Assembly (NCBI RefSeq): GCF_000718165.1 | Contig: NZ_JOEY01000029.1 | Location: forward strand, 62,001 to 126,000 | DNA from: Streptomyces fulvoviolaceus | GTDB lineage: Bacteria; Actinomycetota; Actinomycetes; Streptomycetales; Streptomycetaceae | Direction: 5' to 3' | Length of the DNA: 64,000 nucleotides | In this document: positions 17,330 to 27,474 of the stretch, one piece after another | How the letters are laid out: each line of letters starts with the position of its first letter | How positions within the stretch are numbered: position 1 is the stretch's first letter | Notes under the pieces: model-generated | Told to the model about the DNA's origin: nothing | Databases searched by the model: none | Seen by the model: only the letters and a program-made list of their open reading frames with translations | Made by a program: the position numbers and the translations under genes

Positions 17330-17700
17330 ACCTCTATGTTCGTACGAGTGTTCGAAAAAGGGAAGGGGAGGTGCCCACGACTCGCCGGGCCGGATGAATT
17401 GGCTGGAAATGTGCCGGAACGCTTCAGCTCTTGTCCCGCTTGATCCTGATGCACCCTCACCGCCCTGACCTGCCGCTTGAGGTCGCGAAAGGGGTTTATC
17501 GACAAGTCATCACGCTTCAGGGGGAATCGCCACTTCCGGCCTGGTTCGCCGGGGATTCGGTGGGCAACTCTGATCTCGCGACGTCGAGCACAACGAACAC
17601 AGCACGACCGAGGCGGTCGGCCAACCGCCTTGGGACAAGCCGTACTTGATTCAACGGGACGGCTTGAAGCAAGCCGTTACTTGGTTCTGGAGGAACAAAC
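17330..17700. other. Divergent regulatory region with leader repeats
   Basis: This 371-bp gap separates the prim-pol gene (minus) from the small secreted protein (plus). Close to the latter is a direct repeat: CAAGCCGTACTTG at 17636-17648 and CAAGCCGTTACTTG at 17670-17683, 34 bp apart. The second copy forms an ACGGCTTG-AAG-CAAGCCGT hairpin at 17659-17677. The layout is consistent with an operator or a structured mRNA leader. Confidence 0.45.
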
Positions 17701-18015
17701 ATGGCAAGCATCCGTACCGCCCGCGTCATCGCCGCCGTCTCCGCCCTCCCGCTCGCCGCCGCGCTCTTCACCGGCGTCGCGGCGGCGGACAACGGCGCCT
17801 TCGCGGACGACGGATCGAACGCGGGTGTGGCGACCGTCGGCAACAGCGGCGTCGGGCACGACAACTACGGCAACTCGTCCACCACCCAGCAGCAGGCGAT
17901 CGGCTCCGGCGCCTCGAACCAGAGCAACACCGCCCAGGTCAACGGCTCCGCGTTCACGGCCATCAACCAGGGGAACGACAACACCTCCGTCAACTTCACC
18001 CCGCTGTGGTGGTGA
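17701..18015 (+). CDS. Small secreted Asn/Gln/Ser-rich protein
   Basis: The 104-residue precursor has a clear Sec signal (ARVIAAVSALPLAAALFTG) with an AAA cleavage site near residue 29. The mature ~75 residues are Gly, Asn, Gln, Ser and Thr rich with alternating short motifs (GNSGVGHDNYGNSS, QQQAIGSGASNQSNTAQVNG) and end in an aromatic FTPLWW. There are no cysteines. The composition recalls surface or amyloid-forming repeats, but it is not a chaplin or rodlin sequence. GGAGG lies 7-8 nt before the ATG. Likely a cell-surface protein of unknown role. Confidence 0.75.
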   Translation: MASIRTARVIAAVSALPLAAALFTGVAAADNGAFADDGSNAGVATVGNSGVGHDNYGNSSTTQQQAIGSGASNQSNTAQVNGSAFTAINQGNDNTSVNFTPLWW

Positions 18016-18072
18016 TCTGAGAGGGCCGCGCGGCCCTCGACTCCGGGGTGTGTCTGTGGGGGTGTGACACGT

Positions 18073-18104
18073 CTGCGCGGCGGCGCTTCGGTGCCGCCGC
18101 GCAG
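18073..18104 (+). terminator. Terminator of the small secreted gene
   Basis: A perfect 12-bp stem (CTGCGCGGCGGC with its complement) and an 8-nt loop lie 58 bp after the stop, followed by GCGTTTTCA. Confidence 0.75.
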
Positions 18105-18146
18105 GCGTTTTCACGTGCCTGGCGGTGACCTTGACATCCCGTCATA

Positions 18147-18163
18147 TCTGACGGACAGTCAGA
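18147..18163. promoter_or_regulatory. TetR-type operator candidate upstream of the ChsH2-like gene
   Basis: TCTGAC-GGACA-GTCAGA is a perfect 6-bp inverted repeat with a 5-nt spacer, about 47 bp before the GTG start. A TTGACA box at 18131-18136 lies just upstream. The TGAC-N-GTCA arrangement is typical of TetR-family repressors of acyl-CoA metabolism. The cognate regulator is not in the adjacent genes. Confidence 0.5.
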
Positions 18164-18209
18164 AACCCTCGACCGTGAGGACCGTGAGGACCGCGAGAGG
18201 AGTACGGCC

Positions 18210-19112
18210 GTGAGCGATGACCTGCTCGCACGGCTGAAGTCCTACGAAGGATGCCCCGCCGCCGTCGCCCGCACCGGCAAGGACCCCGTCAACGCCCCCA
18301 TGATCCGCCACTGGTGCGAGGCCCTGGGCGACACCAACCCGGCGTACACGGGCCCTGACGCCGTCGCCCCGCCCACCATGCTCCAGGTGTGGACCATGGG
18401 CGGCCTGACCGGCCACGACACCAGAACCCAGGCCTACGACGAACTCCTCGCCCTCCTCGACGAGTCCGGCTGCACCTCGGTCGTCGCCACCGACTGCGAG
18501 CAGGAGTACGTCCGCCCCCTGCGCCCCGGCGACGAGATCACCTTCGACACGGTCATCGAGTCGGTGTCCGCCCGCAAGACGACCAAGCTGGGCACGGGCC
18601 ACTTCGTCACCACCCGCACCGAACTGCGCGTCGGCCCCGACCTCGTCGGCATCCACCGCTTCCGCATCCTCAAGTACGCCCCCGCACGCCGCCCGGAGAA
18701 GAAGCCCCCGCGCCCCCGCCCCGTCGTCAACCGCGACAACGCCGGCTTCTGGAAGGGCGTGGAGCAGCACAAGCTCCTCATCCAGCGCTGCACCGCCTGT
18801 GCCACCCTCCGCTTCCCGTGGCTCCCCGGCTGCGCCTCCTGCGGCGCCCCTGACTGGGACACGGTCGAGGCGACCGGCGAGGGCACCGTCTACTCGTACG
18901 TCGTCATGCACCACCCGCCCTTCCCCGCCTTCGACCCGCCGTACGCGGTCGCGTTGATCGAGCTCGCGGAGGGCGTGCGGATGATCAGCAACGTGATCGG
19001 GACGCCGTACGAGAAGGTGCGGATCGGTATGCCGGTGCGGCTCGAATTCCAGTCGTACGACGACGAGTTGGTGCTGCCCGTCTTCCGCGTCGCCGAGGAG
19101 GCCGCCGTATGA
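18210..19112 (+). CDS. MaoC-like dehydratase fused to DUF35 OB-fold (ChsH2-like)
   Basis: The 300-residue protein has an N-terminal FAS1/MaoC-type hot-dog domain (about 1-165). A DUF35 domain follows (about 185-300) with a rubredoxin-like zinc site, CTACA and CASCGAP. In steroid-degrading actinobacteria ChsH2 pairs with ChsH1 to hydrate the 3-carbon side-chain enoyl-CoA, and its DUF35 half binds the Ltp2 aldolase. The following two genes encode exactly those partners, each overlapping by 4 bp. The GTG start follows GAGAGGAG. Orthology to the steroid enzymes, rather than to another acyl-CoA pathway, is inferred from domain order only. Confidence 0.82.
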   Translation: MSDDLLARLKSYEGCPAAVARTGKDPVNAPMIRHWCEALGDTNPAYTGPDAVAPPTMLQVWTMGGLTGHDTRTQAYDELLALLDESGCTSVVATDCEQEYVRPLRPGDEITFDTVIESVSARKTTKLGTGHFVTTRTELRVGPDLVGIHRFRILKYAPARRPEKKPPRPRPVVNRDNAGFWKGVEQHKLLIQRCTACATLRFPWLPGCASCGAPDWDTVEATGEGTVYSYVVMHHPPFPAFDPPYAVALIELAEGVRMISNVIGTPYEKVRIGMPVRLEFQSYDDELVLPVFRVAEEAAV

Positions 19113-19498
19113 AGGCCGGCGACGAGATTCCGCCCCTCACCATCCCGGTCACCCGCACCCTGATCGTCGCCGGAGCGATCGCGTCCCGCGACTACCAGGA
19201 CGTGCATCACGACGCCGAACTCGCCCGCCGCAAAGGCTCCCCCGACATCTTCATGAACATCCTGACGACGAACGGCCTGGTGGGCCGCTACATCACGGAC
19301 CACTTCGGGCCGGCGGCCGTACTCAAGAAGGTGGCCATCAGGCTGGGCGCGCCCAACTACCCCGGGGACACGATGGTGTTGACCGGCACCATCGAAGACG
19401 TGGACGGTGACACCGTGACGGTCCGGGTCATCGGGGCCAATGGCATCGGCAACCACGTGACGGGGACGGTCACCGTGTCTCAGGGGAGCGCGAGATGA
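19109..19498 (+). CDS. MaoC-family enoyl-CoA hydratase subunit (ChsH1-like)
   Basis: This single hot-dog domain protein of 129 residues has the MaoC motif: SRDYQDVHHDAELARRKG carries the Asp and His of the hydratase site, and FMNILTTNGLVGRYITDHFGP continues the family pattern. It would form a heteromer with the preceding ChsH2-like protein, in which one subunit supplies the active site. Overlaps of ATGA type at both ends give tight coupling. Confidence 0.85.
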   Translation: MKAGDEIPPLTIPVTRTLIVAGAIASRDYQDVHHDAELARRKGSPDIFMNILTTNGLVGRYITDHFGPAAVLKKVAIRLGAPNYPGDTMVLTGTIEDVDGDTVTVRVIGANGIGNHVTGTVTVSQGSAR

Positions 19499-20661
19499 GC
19501 GCACGCGCGCGTGACGTGCTCGGCGGACGGGCGGCGATCGTCGGCATCGGGGCCACGGAGTTCTCCAAGGACTCGGGGCGCAGCGAGCTCAGGCTGGCGG
19601 CGGAGGCGGTGCGGGCGGCCCTCGACGACGCGGGGCTGACGCCCGCCGACGTGGACGGGATGGTCACGTTCACGATGGACACCAGCCCGGAGATCACCGT
19701 CGCCCAGGCCTGCGGGATCGGCGAGCTGTCCTTCTTCTCCCGCGTCCACTACGGCGGCGGCGCGGCCTGCGCGACGGTCCAGCAGGCCGCGCTCGCGGTG
19801 GCGACCGGCGTCGCGGAGGTCGTGGTCTGCTACCGGGCCTTCAACGAGCGCTCGGGGCGCCGCTTCGGCTCGGGCGTGCAGCACCGCGAACCCTCCGCCG
19901 AGGGGGTCGCGCTCGGCTGGTCCCTCCCCTTCGGGCTGCTCACGCCGGCGTCCTGGGTGGCGATGGCGGCCCAGCGCTATCTGCACACGTACGGTCTGAC
20001 GCCGGAGGCGTTCGGGCACGTGGCGGTGACGGACCGCGGGTACGCGGCGACCAACCCGGCCGCCTACTTCCACGACCGCCCCCTCACCCTCGCCGACCAC
20101 GCCGCCTCCCGCTGGATCGTCGAGCCGCTCAGACTCCTGGACTGCTGCCAGGAGACCGACGGCGGCCAGGCGATCGTCGTCACCTCGCCCGAGCGCGCCC
20201 GCGACCTCCCCCACCCGCCCGCCGTCGTCGCGGCGGCCGCCCAGGGTGCCGGCCGGGCCCAGGAGCAGATGACGAGCTTCTACCGTGACGACCTGACCGG
20301 CCTCCCGGAGATGGGCGTGGTCGCACGGCAGCTGTGGCGCACGTCCGGGCTCCGGCCCGGCGACATCGACGTAGGGATCCTGTACGACCACTTCACCCCG
20401 TTCGTGCTGATGCAGCTGGAGGAGTTCGGGTTCTGCGGGAAGGGGGAGGCGGCGGATTTCGTACGCCTGGCGGAGCTGCCCCTCAACACCCACGGCGGCC
20501 AGCTCGGGGAGGCCTACCTGCACGGCATGAACGGCATCGCGGAAGCGGTACGGCAGCTGCGGGGGACGGCGGTGAACCAGGTACCGGGGACGGAGCGCGT
20601 ACTGGTGACGGCGGGGACGGGAGTGCCGACCTCCGGCCTGATCCTGACCACCGACGTATGA
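19495..20661 (+). CDS. Thiolase-fold lipid-transfer protein (Ltp2-like retro-aldolase)
   Basis: The 388-residue protein has a non-decarboxylating thiolase fold: AAIVGIGATEFSKDSG, AEAVRAALDDAGLTPADVDGM, and a C-terminal LPLNTHGGQLGEAYLHGMNGI. The nucleophile region reads GGGAACATVQ. In Ltp2 a retro-aldol cleavage releases propionyl-CoA from the 17-hydroxy side-chain thioester, and the enzyme works in complex with a DUF35 protein. The upstream partner with such a domain supports this assignment. It overlaps the ChsH1-like gene by 4 bp. Confidence 0.85.
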   Translation: MSARARDVLGGRAAIVGIGATEFSKDSGRSELRLAAEAVRAALDDAGLTPADVDGMVTFTMDTSPEITVAQACGIGELSFFSRVHYGGGAACATVQQAALAVATGVAEVVVCYRAFNERSGRRFGSGVQHREPSAEGVALGWSLPFGLLTPASWVAMAAQRYLHTYGLTPEAFGHVAVTDRGYAATNPAAYFHDRPLTLADHAASRWIVEPLRLLDCCQETDGGQAIVVTSPERARDLPHPPAVVAAAAQGAGRAQEQMTSFYRDDLTGLPEMGVVARQLWRTSGLRPGDIDVGILYDHFTPFVLMQLEEFGFCGKGEAADFVRLAELPLNTHGGQLGEAYLHGMNGIAEAVRQLRGTAVNQVPGTERVLVTAGTGVPTSGLILTTDV

Positions 20662-20761
20662 CCCTCAGGGGTTAACCCGCAGTACCCCGGACGCGTTCGT
20701 CCACCTTCAGGAGGTGCAGCCAGCCCCACTACTACAACCTGAGGCGGACTCGTCTTCGGGA

Positions 20762-20780
20762 CCTGCGGCCGATCCGCAGG
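20762..20780. terminator. Small hairpin after the Ltp2-like gene
   Basis: CCTGCGG-CCGAT-CCGCAGG is a 7-bp stem lying 100 bp after the Ltp2-like stop and 29 bp before the sigma-factor ATG. It could be a weak terminator of the upstream operon or part of the sigma gene leader. Confidence 0.35.
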
Positions 20781-20808
20781 AAGGGGCCCCGCTCCTAGCG
20801 TGGAACCC

Positions 20809-21366
20809 ATGACCACACTCGTCTGCACCAGCGCTTCGAAGGCCGCCGGACCGGCGACGCAGACCCTTCCGTACCCCTCGTTCGCCTCGTACGTGAAGGC
20901 ACGCCAGCCGGTGCTGCTGCGTACCGCCCGGTCGCTGACCGCGAACCCGAGCGACGCGGAGGACCTGCTGCAGACCGCCCTGACCAAGACGTACGTCGCC
21001 TGGGAGCGCATCGAGGACCACCGGGCCCTCGACGGCTATGTGCGCCGGGCCCTGCTGAACACCCGGACCTCGCAGTGGCGCAAGCGCAAGGTCGACGAGT
21101 TCGCGACCGACGAGATCCCCGAGCCCGACCCCGCACCCGGCGGCGACGACCCTGCCGAGCAGCAGGCGCTGCACGACGCGATGTGGCGGGCGATCAGCAA
21201 GCTGCCCGCGCGGCAGCGGGCGATGGTCGTCCTCAGGTACTACGAGGACCTCAGCGAGGTCCAGACGGCCGAGGTGCTCGGGGTGTCCGTGGGGACCGTG
21301 AAGTCGGCGGTGTCGCGGGCGCTGGGGAAACTGCGCGAGGATCCTGAGCTGGTGCTCGCCCGATAG
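20809..21366 (+). CDS. SigE-family (ECF) RNA polymerase sigma factor
   Basis: The 185-residue protein has region 2 (LLRTARSLTANPSDAEDLLQTALTKTYVAWERI) and region 4 (LPARQRAMVVLRYYEDLSEVQTAEVLGVSVGTVKSAVSRAL), with no region 1 or 3. This fits the Streptomyces SigE-like ECF family. The N-terminal 20 residues are variable. No anti-sigma gene is adjacent, which is common in this family. The ATG at 20809 is preferred; an in-frame GTG at 20800 is possible. Confidence 0.88.
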   Translation: MTTLVCTSASKAAGPATQTLPYPSFASYVKARQPVLLRTARSLTANPSDAEDLLQTALTKTYVAWERIEDHRALDGYVRRALLNTRTSQWRKRKVDEFATDEIPEPDPAPGGDDPAEQQALHDAMWRAISKLPARQRAMVVLRYYEDLSEVQTAEVLGVSVGTVKSAVSRALGKLREDPELVLAR

Positions 21367-21424
21367 ACCTAGCGGCTGGGCTCTGTGAACGCAACGTGAC
21401 GTGATCGATCACCCGGTCCTAGTG

Positions 21425-21442
21425 ACATACCGCGCGGTATGT
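21425..21442. promoter_or_regulatory. 18-bp perfect palindrome upstream of the acyl-CoA synthetase
   Basis: ACATACCGCGCGGTATGT is perfectly symmetric and lies 60 bp before the GTG start of the synthetase, in a 135-bp gap. Its size and AT-flanked GC centre fit a TetR-family operator. No regulator gene is adjacent. Confidence 0.65.
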
Positions 21443-21501
21443 GCGCAGAATCAGCGCAACCCTTACTACCGCGTAGGCAATGTCGCCCCCGGGAGGACGC
21501 C

Positions 21502-23157
<1,656 letters not shown>

Positions 23158-23196
23158 GCCGTAGCCAAGCGGACCTGGTGAAATCAGGTGCGGAAC

Positions 23197-23280
23197 CGCG
23201 CCCCGTAAGGGGCGCGGGGCTGTATCGATATGCGGCTCCGCCGCGATGGGGGAGCGACCAGCCCCCACCGGCCCGCGGCG
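23197..23280. repeat. Dispersed intergenic repeat, copy 2
   Basis: CGCGCCCCGTAAGGGGCGCG forms a hairpin. It is followed by GGGCTGTATCGATATGCGGC and the TCCGCCGCG-type core, then GCGACCAGCCCCCACC. This is the longest copy in the window. It occupies the gap between the convergent synthetase and PAS-protein genes and may serve as their shared terminator. Confidence 0.8.
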
Positions 23281-23303
23281 AACGAACCGCACAACCAGCG
23301 GAG

Positions 23304-26300
23304 CTAATTCGTCCCGATCCGCGAGAGCAGGTCCACGATCCGGCTCTGCACCTCGGGACTGGTCGACCGCTCCGCGAGGAACAGCACCGTCTCGCCGGAC
23401 GCCAGCCGCGGCAGGTCGGCCTGGTCGACGGCGGCCGTGTAGACGACGAGCGGGGTCCGGTTGAGCTGCCCGTTCGCCCGCAGCCAGTCGACGATCCCGG
23501 CCTGGCGCCGGTGCACCTGCATCAGGTCCATCACCACCAGGTTCGGCCGCAGCTGCGAGGCCAGCGTCACCGCGTCCGCGTCGCTCGCGGCCCGCGCCAC
23601 CTGCATCCCGCGCCGCTCCAGCGTCGCCGTCAGCGCCAGCGCGATCTCCGCGTGCTCCTCGATCAGCAGCACGCGCGGCGGGTGCTGCTCGGTGTCCCGA
23701 GGCGCCAGTGCCTTGAGGAGTACGGCGGGATCGGCGCCGTACGCCGCCTCCCGCGAGGCCTGTCCGAGTCCCGCCGTCACCATCACCGGCACCTCGGCGG
23801 CCACCGCGGCCTGCCGCAGCGACTGCAGCGCGGTCCGCGTGATCGGCCCGGTCAGCGGGTCCACGAACAGCGCGGCCGGGAAGGCGGCGATCTGCGCGTC
23901 GACCTCCTCGCGCGAGTGCACGATGACCGGCCGGTAGCCGCGGTCGCTGAGCGCCTGCTGGGTGGTGACGTCCGGCGCCGGCCACACCAGCAGCCGCCGC
24001 GGGTTGTCGAGCGGCTCGGGCGGCAGCTCGTCGTCCATCGGCTGGGGCCGCGGGGTGTCGGGGATCTCGACCGCCCCGCCGGGACCGTCCAGCGGCTCGG
24101 GTCCTTCGGCCGCGTTCTCGTCCGGTGCCCCTATGGCGTACGACCGCCCGGTCGCCTCGGTGGCCTGCGCGAGCCGGGACTGGCCGGCGAGCGATGGCTG
24201 GGGCTGCGGCTGGGCCTGCTCGGCCGTGGGGTGCGGGCGTGCCGTCTGCTCCGGGGTTCCGGCGGTGGCGGGGTCGGGCCGCGTGCCGAGCTTGCGGCGC
24301 CGGCCTCCGCCGCCCGGTGCGTGCGGGGGAGGCGTGGCCGACGACGGCTGCTGGACCTGGGCCGCCTGGCGGGTGAACGGGACGCCCTGGCCCAGGGTCC
24401 GGACGCTGATCGCGCGGCCCTGGGTGGAGTTCGGGTCGAGCGCCGGTGCGGGGGCCGCGGGGGGCGCGGCGGCTGCGGTGGCCTCGGCAGGGAGCGGCTG
24501 CGCGGCTCGGGGCTGTGCGGCCGGTGCCTTGGGCTCCGGGGCCGGCGCGGGCTGAGGAGCGGCCGGCTTCGGCGGTTCGGGGGTTCCGGCGCCGGTGGTG
24601 CCGTCCGCGGCGGGCCACGGCTGGGGGGCGGCGGGTGCCTCCGCCGGGAGGGGCTGGGGCACGGGCTGCGCGGGGGCGGTGCCCTGCGCCGGGACGGGAG
24701 CCGACTGCCCCGGAGCCGCCACCTGAACATCCTCCGCCGGCTGGCCCACGGCCCGCCGACGGCGGCCCGTCGGCGCGTTCGCGGGGTGCGGCTGCGGCGG
24801 GGTGTGGTCGGCGGACTGGTCGTGCGGTACGGCGTCGTGCCGGCCGTCGTCGACGGGGACGGCCTGGCCGGGTACCTGCAAGAGCCCGTTGGCCGGAGCG
24901 GCAGCCTGCCCAGGAACCGGCACGGGCACCTGTCCCGCCTCGTCCGCGTCGTCGGACGGCCGGTCCGCGTCGGCGGGCGGCAGAGCGAACACCGTACGGG
25001 GCCCCGCCTCCTGCGCGGCGGCACGCTCCGACGCGGCGGCCAGGGCACGCCGCCGGCGCCCGCCCGCCTGCTCGGAGTCCTGACCGGACGCGCCCTGTCC
25101 CGACTCGGCGGAAGCCGCGGGCAACGCGGGCGGCAGCGCGTGCTGTTCGCCGTCGTCGCGCCGGGCACGCCGTCCGCCGGGCGCGGGCACGCCCTGCGGC
25201 GGAACGGTCCCGCCCAGGCCGGTCGCCACGGCCGCGGTCCCCGCGGCATGCTCGGCGGCGGTCATGACGGCACCCTCGGACACATCGGCGTCCTCGGGAG
25301 CGGCACCCTCGGCGCCCTCGGCGGGCCGCCCGCGGCGCCGCCCGGTACCGCCCGAGCCCTCGCCGTCCTCGCCGGAGGCCTGGGCCGGCACGGACACGGG
25401 CTCCTGCTCCGCCGCCGCACGCCGCCTGCGCCGCCCGGTGGGCGCGGACCCCTCGGTAGCGGACACACCGGACTCATCGGACTCGCCGCCTGGCACCTCG
25501 CTCTCCAGGAAGGCGTCCACGGAGGACCGCCGGGCCCGCCGCCGCCCGCCACCGGGGCTCTGCTCGGGCACGACGGCTGCAGCGGGGGCGGCGGGGCCGG
25601 CCTCCAGCGCGGCCGGGCCGGGCGGCGTAACGGCCCCCGCCCCACCGCCGATCGGCACTTCCAGCACATACGCGTTGCCGCTCATGCCCGGCACGTCGTG
25701 CGTCTGCAGTACACCGCCGTGGGCGCGCACGATCCCGCGCACGATCGGCTCGTGCACCGGGTCTCCCCCGGCGTACGGCCCGCGCACCTCGATGCGTACG
25801 ACTTCCCCGCGCTGCGCCGCCGCGACCACGACGGTGTTGTCCATGTAACCGCCCGCGGACACGGGCGAGTTGCCGGTGGCGTCGACTCCGGCCACGTCCG
25901 CGACGAGATGCGCGAGCGCGGTCGCGAGGCGCTGCGCGTCGACCTCGGCCTCGATGGGCGGCGCGTGGACGGCGAACTGCACGCGCCCGGGCCCGATGAG
26001 CTCCACCGCGCCGTCCACACCGGCGGCGACGACGGCGTCGAGCATCACCTTCGTACGGACCACGTTGTCGGTGCCCGCGTCGAGCCGCTGGTAGCCGAGG
26101 ACGTTGTCGATGAGGTGGGTGATGCGCGAGTAGCCGGCCGACAGGTGGTGCAGCACCTGGTTGGCCTCGGGCCACAGCTGCCCGGCGTCGTCCGCGGCGA
26201 GGGCGGACAGTTCGCGGCGCAGCTCGTCGAGGGGCCCGCGCAGCGAGCGCCCGAGCAGCGTGAGCAGCTGGTCGTGGCGGCCGGCCAGGGCCTCGAACCG

Positions 26301-27299
26301 GTCCTTCTCCCGCTCCCCGAGCGCCGCGTACCGCTCCTCGTTGGCGCCGAGTTCCTCGTCGTGCTGCTCCTGGAGGTCCTCGAGCTCGGCCACGTGCTTC
26401 TGGCGCAGCGAGGTCAGCTCGGAGGCGTGCTCCTCGGCGAGCCGCTCCAACTCCTTCGCGTGCCGCTCGTCCGCCGCGGCCTTCTCCTCGGCGAGCGAGT
26501 CGTACGGCCGCCGGTCGGTGAAGGTCAGCACGGCGCCGACGAGCTGGTCGCCGTCGCGTACCGGCGCGGTCGTCAGGTCGGCCGGGAGCTTCTCGCCCTT
26601 CTTCGACCACAGCACCTGCCCGCGCACCCGGTGCTTGCGCCCGGAGCGCAGGGTGTCGGCGAGCGGCGACTCCTCGTACGGGAACGGCGTGCCGTCACCA
26701 CGGGAGTGCAGGATGAGGTCGTGCAGCTCGCGCCCGCCGAGATCACTGGCCCGATAACCCAGTATCTGAGCGGCGGCCGGATTGACGAGCACGATCCGCC
26801 CGTCGGTGTCGGTCCCGACCACGCCCTCGGACGCGGCCCGCAGGATCATCTCGGTCTGCCGCTGCGAACGCGCCAGTTCGGCCTCGGTGTCCACGGTCCC
26901 GGTCAGGTCGCGTACGACGAGCATCAGCAGCTCGTCGCTGCCGTAGCCGTAACCGTCGTAGGCCTGCTGCCCGTTCTCCAGGTTCGCGCTGGTGACCTCG
27001 ACCGGGAACTCGCTCCCGTCGGTCCGGCGCGCGATCATCCGGGTCGGCTTGGTCTGCCCGCGCGGATCCATGTGGTCGGGCCGCCGCATCGACCCCGGGA
27101 TGAGCCGGGAGTCGAACTGCGGCAGCAGATCGAGCAGCCCACGCCCCACCAGTGCCGTACCGGGCGCTTCGAAGGCTTCGAGCGCGATGGTGTTGGCGTT
27201 CACGACGGTCCCATTGGCGTTGACCAGCACCAACGCATCGGGAAGCGCGTCGAGTATGGCTGCGAGGCGAGCAGCGCCTCGGGATGGCCTGCTGCTCAC
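23304..27299 (-). CDS. Giant PAS/pseudo-histidine-kinase/double-receiver signalling protein
   Basis: The 1331-residue soluble protein has two PAS domains (about 10-135 and 145-265) and a coiled coil (about 268-340). A dimerisation region follows, where the H-box reads RSLRGPL (351-357), so the phospho-accepting His is absent. A divergent HATPase-like region ends near 600. A Pro/Ala/Gln-rich spacer covers about 620-1050, and two receiver-like domains sit at the C-terminus (Asp in LFVDPL and in VVMDLM). It is therefore more likely a scaffold or receiver of phosphate than a kinase. The GTG start has GGGAGGAAG upstream. Confidence 0.85.
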   Translation of the reverse strand: MSSRPSRGAARLAAILDALPDALVLVNANGTVVNANTIALEAFEAPGTALVGRGLLDLLPQFDSRLIPGSMRRPDHMDPRGQTKPTRMIARRTDGSEFPVEVTSANLENGQQAYDGYGYGSDELLMLVVRDLTGTVDTEAELARSQRQTEMILRAASEGVVGTDTDGRIVLVNPAAAQILGYRASDLGGRELHDLILHSRGDGTPFPYEESPLADTLRSGRKHRVRGQVLWSKKGEKLPADLTTAPVRDGDQLVGAVLTFTDRRPYDSLAEEKAAADERHAKELERLAEEHASELTSLRQKHVAELEDLQEQHDEELGANEERYAALGEREKDRFEALAGRHDQLLTLLGRSLRGPLDELRRELSALAADDAGQLWPEANQVLHHLSAGYSRITHLIDNVLGYQRLDAGTDNVVRTKVMLDAVVAAGVDGAVELIGPGRVQFAVHAPPIEAEVDAQRLATALAHLVADVAGVDATGNSPVSAGGYMDNTVVVAAAQRGEVVRIEVRGPYAGGDPVHEPIVRGIVRAHGGVLQTHDVPGMSGNAYVLEVPIGGGAGAVTPPGPAALEAGPAAPAAAVVPEQSPGGGRRRARRSSVDAFLESEVPGGESDESGVSATEGSAPTGRRRRRAAAEQEPVSVPAQASGEDGEGSGGTGRRRGRPAEGAEGAAPEDADVSEGAVMTAAEHAAGTAAVATGLGGTVPPQGVPAPGGRRARRDDGEQHALPPALPAASAESGQGASGQDSEQAGGRRRRALAAASERAAAQEAGPRTVFALPPADADRPSDDADEAGQVPVPVPGQAAAPANGLLQVPGQAVPVDDGRHDAVPHDQSADHTPPQPHPANAPTGRRRRAVGQPAEDVQVAAPGQSAPVPAQGTAPAQPVPQPLPAEAPAAPQPWPAADGTTGAGTPEPPKPAAPQPAPAPEPKAPAAQPRAAQPLPAEATAAAAPPAAPAPALDPNSTQGRAISVRTLGQGVPFTRQAAQVQQPSSATPPPHAPGGGGRRRKLGTRPDPATAGTPEQTARPHPTAEQAQPQPQPSLAGQSRLAQATEATGRSYAIGAPDENAAEGPEPLDGPGGAVEIPDTPRPQPMDDELPPEPLDNPRRLLVWPAPDVTTQQALSDRGYRPVIVHSREEVDAQIAAFPAALFVDPLTGPITRTALQSLRQAAVAAEVPVMVTAGLGQASREAAYGADPAVLLKALAPRDTEQHPPRVLLIEEHAEIALALTATLERRGMQVARAASDADAVTLASQLRPNLVVMDLMQVHRRQAGIVDWLRANGQLNRTPLVVYTAAVDQADLPRLASGETVLFLAERSTSPEVQSRIVDLLSRIGTN

Positions 27300-27474
27300 G
27301 AGACGCTTCCTCCCTGTTACCGCACCTTGCCGACCGCTCGGGCCATCTTGCCAACCGGCCCGCGACGTGTCACGCGAGGGAGTCTAAGCGCAGCGGTTGT
27401 GCGGGGGGTGCCGGATGAGAGGGAGGTCGCACGACGAAGTGAAGTAGAACGTGTGAGCGTACGCATGACGATCT

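Noticed and set aside
17701..18015. Chaplin or rodlin gene
   Set aside because: The mature sequence lacks the chaplin pattern and paired Cys and does not resemble rodlins.
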